From assembly GCA_036379295.1 (NCBI GenBank), contig DASVGY010000188.1, positions 1 to 31,325 on the forward strand: a stretch of DNA of 31,325 bases. The letters are read 5' to 3'. The DNA is from Pseudopedobacter sp036379295. GTDB lineage: Bacteria; Bacteroidota; Bacteroidia; Sphingobacteriales; Sphingobacteriaceae. A program made the position numbers and the translations under genes. The notes below the pieces were generated by a model. The model made no database searches. It had not been told where the DNA came from and saw nothing but the letters and a program-made list of their open reading frames with translations. Below are positions 16,079 through 23,733 of this stretch, one piece after another. Every line of letters starts with the position of its first letter. Position 1 is the stretch's first letter.

Positions 16079-18148
16079 ATGGTTGCTTATTACAAAACAG
16101 AAGTTCCTTTCTTACGCCTGATTTTGTTTTTTATTGTAGGCATTACCTGTTCAATTAGTTTAAATTTAAAACCAAATTTCACCTTCGAACTCAGTTTTTA
16201 CTTGCTATGTGCCATTAGCAGTTTCTGTATTTTATTTTACCAGAGGTTTAAACTCTATTTAAAAAGAGATTTTACTGGAGTTTTGATATATTTTACCGTA
16301 GCGATAGCTGGCCTTGTCATTACAAATAATAGAAAAGATATCTATAAGGAGCAACATTTTTCAAAGTTCGAAGCCGCAGAACTAATCGGTGTGGTGGATA
16401 ATAGTCCAAAAACGAAAGGCGACATTGCCCGGTTTACGCTTAAGGTTAAAGCAAACGTTAATCACCGTAAGATTAAACCTACGCTAGGCTTGTTATTGGT
16501 TGCGCTTAGATTTGATAGCACAAAAAACTTTAACTTAAAGTACGGCGATCAAATTATTTTAAAGGCAAAATACCAGGCAACCGAACCGCCCTATAATTTT
16601 GCAGAATTTAATTATCGGCGCTATTTGCAGCTTCAAAACATATACCACCAAACGTTTATTAACCAAAAGCAAATAGCAATAATTGATACCAACCAAGGTA
16701 ACCCAATAATTGCTTTTGCACTTAAGTTTAGAGAGCAGCAGGTTGCTAAAATTAACAATTACCTAAAAGATAAAGATGCCAGAGCGGTGGCCGCTACCCT
16801 GATATTGGGTTATAGAGAAAGTTTAGATAAAGATTTGCTTAATACCTATTCCAACACCGGAACAATGCATGTACTCTCCGTTTCCGGGATGCATGTGGGC
16901 ATTGTTGCTGTTTTTTTGAGTTACATGCTCTGGTTTTTGAATAAAAGTAAAAAAGCTAGGTTTGTTAAAGCAATTATTATCGTAATGCTCGTATGGTTTT
17001 ATGCGCTGATAACCGGCTTAGCGCCTTCTATTACCCGGGCGGCAATTATGATTACCTTCGTTATCATTAGCCGGGCTAAGGCTAAACCAGTTAATATTTT
17101 TAACATCCTTGGATTCTCTGCATTCATTATTCTCATTTACAATCCATTTGCATTGTTTAACGTAGGTTTTCAACTTTCGTACATGGCTGTTGGCGGGCTT
17201 ATCTACTTGTACCCAAAAGTAAGTTCATGGTGTAGGCCAACAAATAAAAGTCTGAAAGCGATATGGGCAGTAATGGCAGTTTCTATAGCAGCGCAAATAA
17301 TCACTGCTCCATTTAGCCTTTTTTATTTTCATCAGTTTCCGGTTTACTTTATGTTGAGCAATGTATTTATCGTAGTACCAGCAACGTTGATAATGTACAT
17401 CGGTTTTGTTTTTCTGATGATTGCCGGTTTCCAGCCATTAGCGCAGCCCATTAGTACAATTTTAGAGCAGATTATCTTATTTACAAACGGAGGTTTAAAG
17501 GTAATTGCACAAATACCAAATGCAAACATTACCCAGGTTTGGTTAGATAAATACCAGGTAATGTTATGCTATTGTTTAATTATTGCACTTGCTTATTCTT
17601 TAAAACATGTTAGATTTTTAAGAGTGAGTTTATTGTTTGCAACGCTGTTTACACTTAGTATATCCTTTAAACAACTCCAAAACATCAAACAAAAAAAAGT
17701 TACGTTTTTCTCTTTAAGGAAAAACACAGCGATTGCACTAATACAGGGCAAAAGTGCAGTACTAATTACCGATTTGCCCGATAACGATTTCACCTACCAA
17801 TTTTCCATAAAGCCTTATTTAGATAGCTGCCAAATAAATAATTTAAAATTTGTAAATCCACACCAAATACCCGGAGAAAAGACTTACAGTTTTGCCGGAA
17901 AAAAGCTGAAAATTATTGATGAATCTGGCTTCAACAAGATTGTTACCCGGCAAGATTGGCTGCTCATGAGTACCAATCGAATAGTAAACCTGAAACCAAT
18001 CATCGCAACACATCAAACAAAAAATTTGCTTATTGATGGCCGTAACAGAGATTTTGTAATTGAAAACCTAAAAACGCAGGCAGCAGAACTAAAACTACCA
18101 GTCAAAATATTGAAAAGAGCTTTCGCGGTGGAATATAAATTTGATTAG
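16079..18148 (+). CDS. comEC: ComEC/Rec2-family DNA-uptake channel
   Basis: Inner-membrane channel for single-stranded DNA in natural transformation. The 689-residue protein has N-terminal membrane helices and a DUF4131-like OB-fold region (about 60-190), then the multi-helix competence domain at about 225-520 with HVLSVSGMHVGIVA at 264-277, and GLAPSITRAAIMI downstream. B. subtilis ComEC (about 776 residues) ends in a metallo-beta-lactamase domain; here the last 125 residues keep only the outline of that domain and lack the HxHxDH metal site. It lies 4 bp after the HhH-barrel gene, in the same operon. No other competence gene is in the window. Confidence 0.88.
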   Translation: MVAYYKTEVPFLRLILFFIVGITCSISLNLKPNFTFELSFYLLCAISSFCILFYQRFKLYLKRDFTGVLIYFTVAIAGLVITNNRKDIYKEQHFSKFEAAELIGVVDNSPKTKGDIARFTLKVKANVNHRKIKPTLGLLLVALRFDSTKNFNLKYGDQIILKAKYQATEPPYNFAEFNYRRYLQLQNIYHQTFINQKQIAIIDTNQGNPIIAFALKFREQQVAKINNYLKDKDARAVAATLILGYRESLDKDLLNTYSNTGTMHVLSVSGMHVGIVAVFLSYMLWFLNKSKKARFVKAIIIVMLVWFYALITGLAPSITRAAIMITFVIISRAKAKPVNIFNILGFSAFIILIYNPFALFNVGFQLSYMAVGGLIYLYPKVSSWCRPTNKSLKAIWAVMAVSIAAQIITAPFSLFYFHQFPVYFMLSNVFIVVPATLIMYIGFVFLMIAGFQPLAQPISTILEQIILFTNGGLKVIAQIPNANITQVWLDKYQVMLCYCLIIALAYSLKHVRFLRVSLLFATLFTLSISFKQLQNIKQKKVTFFSLRKNTAIALIQGKSAVLITDLPDNDFTYQFSIKPYLDSCQINNLKFVNPHQIPGEKTYSFAGKKLKIIDESGFNKIVTRQDWLLMSTNRIVNLKPIIATHQTKNLLIDGRNRDFVIENLKTQAAELKLPVKILKRAFAVEYKFD

Positions 18149-18259
18149 TTTGCATGGTAGGCTAATACGTTTATCACATAAAATTATTTCAGCAATTTTA
18201 TACGTTAAATAAAATGACCTATCTTGTGTTTAACTTACACTCAATCGAAACATTAAAAA

Positions 18260-18940
18260 ATGAAAAAACACTTGAAAACCACCCTCCTTTTTGCCGTTTG
18301 TATTGCTTTTACAATAATGGCAAAGGCACAAAAAGTAATTAAAGAAGGCGTAGTAACTTACACCGTTGAATATGACCTTCCTCCAAACCAGCAATCTATG
18401 GCGGCCATGTTACCTAAAGAATTTAAGGTAAATTTTAAAGGCAATTATAGCCAGTTTAAAATGGATATGGGAATGTTTTCCACCTTGATAATCTTAGATA
18501 ACAACACTAATGAGACTTTAACTTTAACCGATGTGCCCATGCAAAACAAAAAAATTGCGGTTAAGATGAACCAAAGTGAAGCCGAACAAATGAGAGAAAT
18601 GCAATCTGGCGAGCAAGATTATGATGTTACTGAAACAACAGAAACCAAAAAAATTGCCGGTTATAACTGTAAAAAATACATTCTTAAAGACAAGGCAGAA
18701 GGTTCAGAAACGGAACTTTGGGCTACCACAGAAATCCAAATTCCTGCTAGTGCGCTTACATCATCCATTAAAAAAATTAATGGTGTGCCCGTTGCTTTCA
18801 GTAATAAGGCAAATGGTATGCATACCAAGCTTACGCTAAAAAGTATAAGTGAAGAATCGGTGCCAGATATTAACCTAACAATTCCAGCAGGTTACGAAAC
18901 GATGGATTTTAAAGATTTAATGAGTAAAATGGGCGGTTAG
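18260..18940 (+). CDS. DUF4412 secreted protein
   Basis: A 226-residue exported protein with a clear signal peptide (about 1-23, ending AKAQ). The mature part is strand-rich with the phrase KIAGYNCKKYILK near 131-143, which I recognise as the DUF4412 signature; the rest is extended beta structure with a Met-rich acidic segment (about 100-118). Function is unknown; DUF4412 proteins are periplasmic or surface proteins of Bacteroidota. It follows comEC after 111 bp and precedes the LTA-synthase-like gene by 60 bp. A hairpin with a T-run lies between it and the next gene. Confidence 0.8.
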   Translation: MKKHLKTTLLFAVCIAFTIMAKAQKVIKEGVVTYTVEYDLPPNQQSMAAMLPKEFKVNFKGNYSQFKMDMGMFSTLIILDNNTNETLTLTDVPMQNKKIAVKMNQSEAEQMREMQSGEQDYDVTETTETKKIAGYNCKKYILKDKAEGSETELWATTEIQIPASALTSSIKKINGVPVAFSNKANGMHTKLTLKSISEESVPDINLTIPAGYETMDFKDLMSKMGG

Positions 18941-18961
18941 TCATCTGTTAAATTTGATAAT

Positions 18962-19026
18962 AAGGCTTTTAAGCTAGGGCTTTCTTTTATAAATTGCACC
19001 ATGCTTAAAAGCCTTTCTTTTTTTTT
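18962..19026 (+). terminator. Perfect inverted repeat plus T-run overlapping the next start codon
   Basis: AAGGCTTTTAAGC (18962-18974) is a perfect inverted repeat of GCTTAAAAGCCTT (19003-19015), with a 28-base loop, followed by TCTTTTTTTTT. This is a terminator-like hairpin for the DUF4412 gene. Its right arm starts at the last base of the LTA-synthase ATG (19001-19003), so folding would also occlude that start codon. Confidence 0.65.
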
Positions 19027-20869
19027 AAAATATTACCTGTTCTGGGTATTATTTTTTGTAGTCAACAAAGTAGTTTTTGAAATATTTAACGCTCAAAAAC
19101 TAGCTGAGTTTTCCTTTTTAGATATCCTGAATACATTTTTGCATGGTTTACACATGGATGCTTCTATGGCAGGGTATTTTTGTGCTTTGCCCTTTTTGGC
19201 GGTAATTATAGCATGGCTCATCAATAAAAAAAGTTTCCCTTTAAAAGCAATAAATTACTATACGTATGTACTCATTTTTATTACTGCGATTACTACCGTT
19301 ATAGATGTTAATATCCACCGAGAGTGGGGTACAAAATTTAATTTCAAAGCCATAGATTTTGTATTAACATCGCCAAAGGAAGCGTTTGCTTCTTCATCTT
19401 CTGCACCTATTTTTAGTAATTTAACAAGTTTACTGGCACTAATTGTTGTAGGGATATTTTTATATAGAATACTATTTCGAGAAAACGCAGTTACATTAAT
19501 TGGCTGCAAATGGATTTTAAAGCCAATTGTTGGGCTATTAATTATTGGCCTTACATTTCTAGCGATAAGAGGCAGCTTAACAGTGGCGCCAATGAATACC
19601 AGCCGGGTTTATTTTAGTCAACATCAACTGTTAAATATATCGGCCATTAACACCAATTGGTTTTTAATTTCGAATATTTTAAGCCAAAGCAAGATAACAA
19701 CAAATCCATACCTATATTTTAAGCCGGCCGAGGCTGCTGCTATAAAAGATAGTTTATTTACTTCTTCTAAAGCGTTTCCAAACATTTTAAATACCCCAAC
19801 ACCAAATATTGTGCTGGTAATTATGGAAAGCTTTACCGCCGACTTAATTAAAGAACTTGGCCCCGAAAAAAATGTAACACCCAATTTCAGCAAATTAATT
19901 TCTGAGGGTTTGCTTTTTACAAATGTGTATTCCGCATCAGACCGCACCGATAAAGGAATTGTGGCAGTTATCAGCGGTTTTCCGGCTCAAGCTACAGAAA
20001 GTATTATCAAATCAAACGATAAGCAGGTTAAGTTACCCTCAATATCGCAAGAAGTGAAAAAAAGAGGTTACTATACTTCTTTTATTTATGGGGGTGATTT
20101 AAATTTTGCCAATTTTAAATCGTACGTAATTAGTCACGGTTTTGAAAACGTTAAAGATTTAAACAACATTGAAACTACCGAAAAACTTACTAAATGGGGC
20201 GTAGCAGACGATGTAACCATGAGACAGCATTTGAAAGATTTAAAAACAGAAAAGCAGCCTTTTTTTACTACCCTATTAACACTATCTAATCACGAACCTT
20301 TTTATTTAAAGGGCAGCTATAAATTTGGAGACAAAACGGTAGCCAACATGTTTAGAAGTACTGCGTTTTTTACTGATTCTATTCTGTATGATTATGTTAA
20401 CAGGGCAAAAAAAGAAGCTTGGTATAAGCAAACCCTTTTTATCTTGGTGGCAGACCATGGGCACCGCCTGCCAACCGAACGCAACGACATTTTTGAACCC
20501 GGCAGGTACCACATCCCGGTTTTGTTTTTTGGTGGTGCTTTAAAACAAGAGTTTAAAAATCAAAAAGTGGATAAAGTTGGAAACCAGGTTGACATTGCCT
20601 CTACACTTTTAAATCAATTAAATATCAGCGATACCGCCTTCCATTACAGTAAAAATTTGTTGGCGCCAGCCGTAAAAGGTTTTGCGTTTTACAGTTGGAA
20701 TAATGGCTTTGGCTTCATCAACGAAAATAAAAAAGCGGTGAGTTTTGATCCAATTGGGAAACAGATAATTTATCAGGATAAATTTGAATCTGATAAAGCA
20801 AGAAAAGATGCCTTAGTTAACGCTAAAGCCATCATGCAAAGCGTATTTACGGATTACATGAAATATTAA
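19001..20869 (+). CDS. LTA synthase/phosphoglycerol-transferase family membrane protein
   Basis: A 622-residue protein with about five membrane helices (within 1-195) and an extracytoplasmic sulfatase-fold domain from about 268. The catalytic set of LtaS is recognisable: E276 (VIMESF), T316 (SASDRTDKG, nucleophile position), H431 (SNHEPF), and D485/H486 (ADHGH). It probably transfers a phosphoglycerol or phosphoethanolamine group from a lipid onto an envelope glycan or lipid. Bacteroidota have no lipoteichoic acid, so the acceptor is unknown; osmoregulated glucan decoration (OpgB-like) is one possibility. The first helix begins at residue 5, so the ATG at 19001 is needed even though it lies in a hairpin. 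Confidence 0.85.
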   Translation: MLKSLSFFLKYYLFWVLFFVVNKVVFEIFNAQKLAEFSFLDILNTFLHGLHMDASMAGYFCALPFLAVIIAWLINKKSFPLKAINYYTYVLIFITAITTVIDVNIHREWGTKFNFKAIDFVLTSPKEAFASSSSAPIFSNLTSLLALIVVGIFLYRILFRENAVTLIGCKWILKPIVGLLIIGLTFLAIRGSLTVAPMNTSRVYFSQHQLLNISAINTNWFLISNILSQSKITTNPYLYFKPAEAAAIKDSLFTSSKAFPNILNTPTPNIVLVIMESFTADLIKELGPEKNVTPNFSKLISEGLLFTNVYSASDRTDKGIVAVISGFPAQATESIIKSNDKQVKLPSISQEVKKRGYYTSFIYGGDLNFANFKSYVISHGFENVKDLNNIETTEKLTKWGVADDVTMRQHLKDLKTEKQPFFTTLLTLSNHEPFYLKGSYKFGDKTVANMFRSTAFFTDSILYDYVNRAKKEAWYKQTLFILVADHGHRLPTERNDIFEPGRYHIPVLFFGGALKQEFKNQKVDKVGNQVDIASTLLNQLNISDTAFHYSKNLLAPAVKGFAFYSWNNGFGFINENKKAVSFDPIGKQIIYQDKFESDKARKDALVNAKAIMQSVFTDYMKY

Positions 20870-20884
20870 TTTTAAAGAACTCGC

Positions 20885-21769
20885 CTAAATTCCCAAAATT
20901 TTTTCCTCAACCCCTAAGCCAAAAAGTGCAAAATCGTATTTCACCGGATCATCGGCATCAAACTTTCGGAGCTTTGCAGTAAGCTCCAGTGCCGTTTGCC
21001 AATCTGTTTGCTTTCTATCAATTAATCCTAATCTTCTGGCTACCCTATCTACATGTACATCACACGGACAAACCAACTGGGCGGGCTTAATTCGCTTCCA
21101 TAATCCAAAATCAACACCTTTATCGTCATCCCTCACCATCCAACGTAAAAACATATTCAAACGCTTGCAGGTTGATTTTTGCAATGGCGACGAAACATGT
21201 TTAACCGTTCGGGGTGGATAATCTTCCAATGAAAAAAAATACGACCTAAAGTAGTTTAAATTCCCTTCAACCGTGTTGGCACTCAGTTTCTCCGCTAAAC
21301 ATACTTCTGATTTTGACGGATTTATTTTATGGGTATCGTTTTGTACTTCCAAAAAATCATCACGGAAATCCTGCTGCTGGCTAAAGGGTAAAAATGCGTC
21401 TTCTAAAGATGTATGGTTTGAGTAATGCGTTTTAAAAAACTCGATGAAGTAGAGCGCATCTGTAGCATTAAACGTACGATGTTTAAAATTAAGCAGACGC
21501 TTCAAATCCACATCCTGATGGTTCATAATAAAATCAAAGGGCGCCCCATCCATTAAACTAATAAGTTCTTTACACTTATTTATAATGGTAACCCTTTGCC
21601 CCCATGCTAAAATTGCGCTCCAAAAGCCCATAATTTCAATATCTTCTTGTTTATCAAAAAGATGTGGTATAGAAATTGGGTCTAAAGTAATAAAGTTGGG
21701 TTGATTGTATAACTCAACCTTTTCGTCTAAAAAATCTTTGACATCAGAAAATTTTACAGGCAACTTCAA
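20885..21769 (-). CDS. TIGR02757 (DUF2400) family protein
   Basis: A 294-residue cytoplasmic protein of a conserved family without known function. Signature segments: GFWSAILAWGQR (48-59), RTVKHVSSP (187-195), CKRLNMFLRWMVR (201-213), FGLWKRI (221-227), PCDVHVDRVARRLGL (235-249), and DPVKYDFALFGLG (274-286). The DVHVDRVARRLGL part resembles the helix that carries the catalytic Asp of HhH-GPD DNA glycosylases (VDTHVxRVxxRLGL), so a DNA-repair link is possible, but the Fe-S Cys cluster is absent. A stretch at about 133-172 looks inserted relative to the family. It is convergent with the LTA-synthase gene (15-bp gap). Confidence 0.85.
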   Translation of the reverse strand: MKLPVKFSDVKDFLDEKVELYNQPNFITLDPISIPHLFDKQEDIEIMGFWSAILAWGQRVTIINKCKELISLMDGAPFDFIMNHQDVDLKRLLNFKHRTFNATDALYFIEFFKTHYSNHTSLEDAFLPFSQQQDFRDDFLEVQNDTHKINPSKSEVCLAEKLSANTVEGNLNYFRSYFFSLEDYPPRTVKHVSSPLQKSTCKRLNMFLRWMVRDDDKGVDFGLWKRIKPAQLVCPCDVHVDRVARRLGLIDRKQTDWQTALELTAKLRKFDADDPVKYDFALFGLGVEEKILGI

Positions 21770-21800
21770 CGTTTCAACTTTTTAAATTAAAAAACACGTA

Positions 21801-22304
21801 ATGATGAAAAATATTAAATCCCTAACTAAAGCCTTTTTTGTTTTAAGCTTTTTTGCGTTTGCGAGTTCTTGCGCAACGCAAAAAGAAAAACACGCCAGAG
21901 TAACGCTTATTGATAGTTTGATTAAATCAAACAACTTTAAATTTGTAGCACAACAAGCAAATCCTTTAAGAGCCGGCTTGGTAAGCCAACGTTTACAACG
22001 TTTAGATGGCTCTTATTATTTGAAAGTAGCTAAAGATACGGTGGATTGCTACCTTCCGTATTTTGGTGTTGCCCAAAGCGCACCTTATGGCTCAACAAAT
22101 AATGGGATTCAATTTACGAGTACCAATTTTAAATACGAGAAAACTGAAACCGAAAAAGGGTTTGAAATTGTTATCATTCCAAAAGAAACAGATAAGGCAA
22201 ACAAATTATTTTTGAGCATAGCTAAAGGAGGAAACGCAACGCTTAACGTAAATAGCAACACCCGCGATGCTATTTCTTTCAGCGGTTCTATTGAAAAACC
22301 TTAG
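21801..22304 (+). CDS. DUF4251 lipoprotein
   Basis: A 167-residue protein with a lipoprotein signal: hydrophobic AFFVLSFFAFASSC and acylated Cys 24. The mature part carries the DUF4251 pattern (FKFVAQQANPLR, GSYYLKVAKDTVDCYLPYFG, and a final strand with ISFSGSI). These are periplasmic or outer-membrane lipoproteins of unknown function in Bacteroidota. Two ATG codons (21801 and 21804) are possible starts. Its stop shares bases with the stop of the PLP-enzyme gene on the other strand (4-bp convergent overlap). Confidence 0.82.
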   Translation: MMKNIKSLTKAFFVLSFFAFASSCATQKEKHARVTLIDSLIKSNNFKFVAQQANPLRAGLVSQRLQRLDGSYYLKVAKDTVDCYLPYFGVAQSAPYGSTNNGIQFTSTNFKYEKTETEKGFEIVIIPKETDKANKLFLSIAKGGNATLNVNSNTRDAISFSGSIEKP

Positions 22305-23518
22305 CCAAGCGCTTGTTTCAAATCATCAATTAAATCTTCAACATTTTCAACGCCAACACTCAGGCGTAATAAATTATCAACAACACCTACTTTTTCCCTT
22401 TCTTGTTTAGGGATAGAGCCGTGTGTCATAGAAGCAGGGTGATTAATTAGCGATTCCACACCGCCTAAGGATTCGGCCAAAGTCCAAACGTTAAAAGATC
22501 CCGCAATTTTAAATGTTTGTGCTAAATCGGCATCTTTCAATACAATGGAAATCATCCCACCAAAACCACGCATTTGCTTTTTAGCGACCTCGTGGTTGGG
22601 ATGATCTATAAATCCAGGCCAATAAGTTTTTTCTATTTTAGGATGGTTGCGTAAAAAAGCGGCTATTTTTTCACCGTTTTCGCAATGCGCTTTCATCCGT
22701 AGGTGCAATGTTTTAATTCCACGTAAAACTAAAAAACAGTCTTGCGGCCCAGGAGTTGCTCCGCAGGCGTTGTAAATAAACCATAGCTTTTGGTAAAGGT
22801 CTTTGTTGTTGGTGAGCAAAGCTCCCATTACTACATCAGAATGGCCTGCAATGTATTTTGTTACAGAGTGCATTACCAAATCCGCACCTAAATCAATCGG
22901 GTTTTGTAAGTAGGGCGAAGCAAAAGTATTGTCAACCACCAACATTAAACCGTTAGATTTACTAATAGTTGATACAGCTTGGATATCAATTATTTGCATC
23001 ATTGGATTAGTTGGTGTCTCCACCCAAATCATTTTTGTATTTTCATTAACGTAATCCAAAATATTCTCTGGATCTGTTAAATCAATAAAATGGAATTTGA
23101 TGCCGTAATTAGCAAAAACCTTTGTAAAAATACGATAAGAACCTCCGTACAAATCATTCCCTGTAATCACCTCATCGCCAGGCAACAAAGTTTTCATCAC
23201 AGCATCTGTTGCTCCCATTCCGCTAGAAAAAGCTAAACCGTATTTGCAGTTTTCTAATGCGGCCATACAATCTTCTAAAGCTTTACGGGTTGGATTTGTT
23301 CCCCTAGAGTACTCGTAACCTTTATTATCGCCTGGTGATTTTTGCCAATAAGTTGAGGTTTGGTAGATAGGCGTCATTACGGCTCCGGTTGTTGGGTCTG
23401 GCTGTTGGCCAGCGTGTATAGCTTTAGTTCCGAAGCCGAGAGACCTCACCCCAATCCTCTCCGAAGGAGAGGGAGTACTTGCGTTATTGCTCTTATCTTC
23501 TGTCATATCATTCATCAT
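22301..23518 (-). CDS. Cystathionine gamma-synthase/lyase-type PLP enzyme
   Basis: Trans-sulfuration enzyme of the Cys/Met metabolism PLP family, 405 residues. K221 in SVTKYIAGHSD forms the Schiff base, and D196 (VVDNTFASP) contacts the pyridine nitrogen. YSRGTNPTRKALE (70-82) and SSGMGATDAV (98-107) are the conserved N-terminal motifs. It most likely makes cystathionine from an activated homoserine in methionine synthesis; a gamma-lyase cannot be excluded by eye. The family normally begins near TKAIHAGQ; here 30 extra residues precede it, and residues 13-22 (ASTPSPSERI) are encoded by a palindromic repeat. Alternative starts at 23515 and 23506 still include the repeat. Confidence 0.88.
   Translation of the reverse strand: MMNDMTEDKSNNASTPSPSERIGVRSLGFGTKAIHAGQQPDPTTGAVMTPIYQTSTYWQKSPGDNKGYEYSRGTNPTRKALEDCMAALENCKYGLAFSSGMGATDAVMKTLLPGDEVITGNDLYGGSYRIFTKVFANYGIKFHFIDLTDPENILDYVNENTKMIWVETPTNPMMQIIDIQAVSTISKSNGLMLVVDNTFASPYLQNPIDLGADLVMHSVTKYIAGHSDVVMGALLTNNKDLYQKLWFIYNACGATPGPQDCFLVLRGIKTLHLRMKAHCENGEKIAAFLRNHPKIEKTYWPGFIDHPNHEVAKKQMRGFGGMISIVLKDADLAQTFKIAGSFNVWTLAESLGGVESLINHPASMTHGSIPKQEREKVGVVDNLLRLSVGVENVEDLIDDLKQALG
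23444..23473 (-). repeat. Palindromic repeat inserted in frame in the PLP-enzyme N-terminus
   Basis: Minus strand reads CCTCTCC-TTC-GGAGAGG followed by ATTGGGGTGAGG. The stem is perfect (7 bp). It encodes TPSPSERIGVR-like residues at the start of the PLP enzyme. Two diverged copies follow at 23533 and 23698. Confidence 0.75.
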
Positions 23519-23532
23519 ATTTAGCGTTTAAA

Positions 23533-23574
23533 CCTCCCCAATCTATCTCCGAAATAGAGAGCGGATTGGGTGTG
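23533..23574 (-). repeat. Second copy of the CTCTCC palindromic repeat, in the PLP-gene leader
   Basis: Minus strand carries CTCTCTATTTCGGAGA and then ATTGGGGAGG, aligning with the copy at 23444. The outer CCCCAATC also pairs with GATTGGG, giving a longer palindrome 15 bp upstream of the PLP-enzyme start. Confidence 0.6.
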
Positions 23575-23697
23575 TATACTGTGGGTTTTGGTAATTTACA
23601 TTCTCACTGATTTCTAAAATTATCAGAATATAATCGACTTATTTTGCCGTTTCTAATCTTTAACCCGACCCTATAATCTTCCCACAAAACAGGCAAG

Positions 23698-23731
23698 TCC
23701 TTCTCCTTCAGAGAAGGATTTAGGATGAGGC
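23698..23731 (+). repeat. Third copy of the palindromic repeat at the proS 3' end
   Basis: Plus strand TCCTTCTC-CTTCA-GAGAAGGA then TTTAGGATGAGG, the same plan in the opposite orientation. It ends 2 bp from the proS stop codon, so the hairpin would sit in the proS 3' untranslated region. No T-run follows. Confidence 0.6.
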
Positions 23732-23733
23732 TT

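Noticed and set aside
18949..18956. TAAATTTG as promoter of the LTA-synthase-like gene
   Set aside because: The -7 match is exact but no TTG/TTTG lies at a usable distance, and the word can arise by chance in this AT-rich gap.
21254..21370. Insertion in the TIGR02757 gene as a copy of the P element
   Set aside because: Only about 10 bases (AGTTTCTCCG) and a TGACGG word are shared; the arms are absent.
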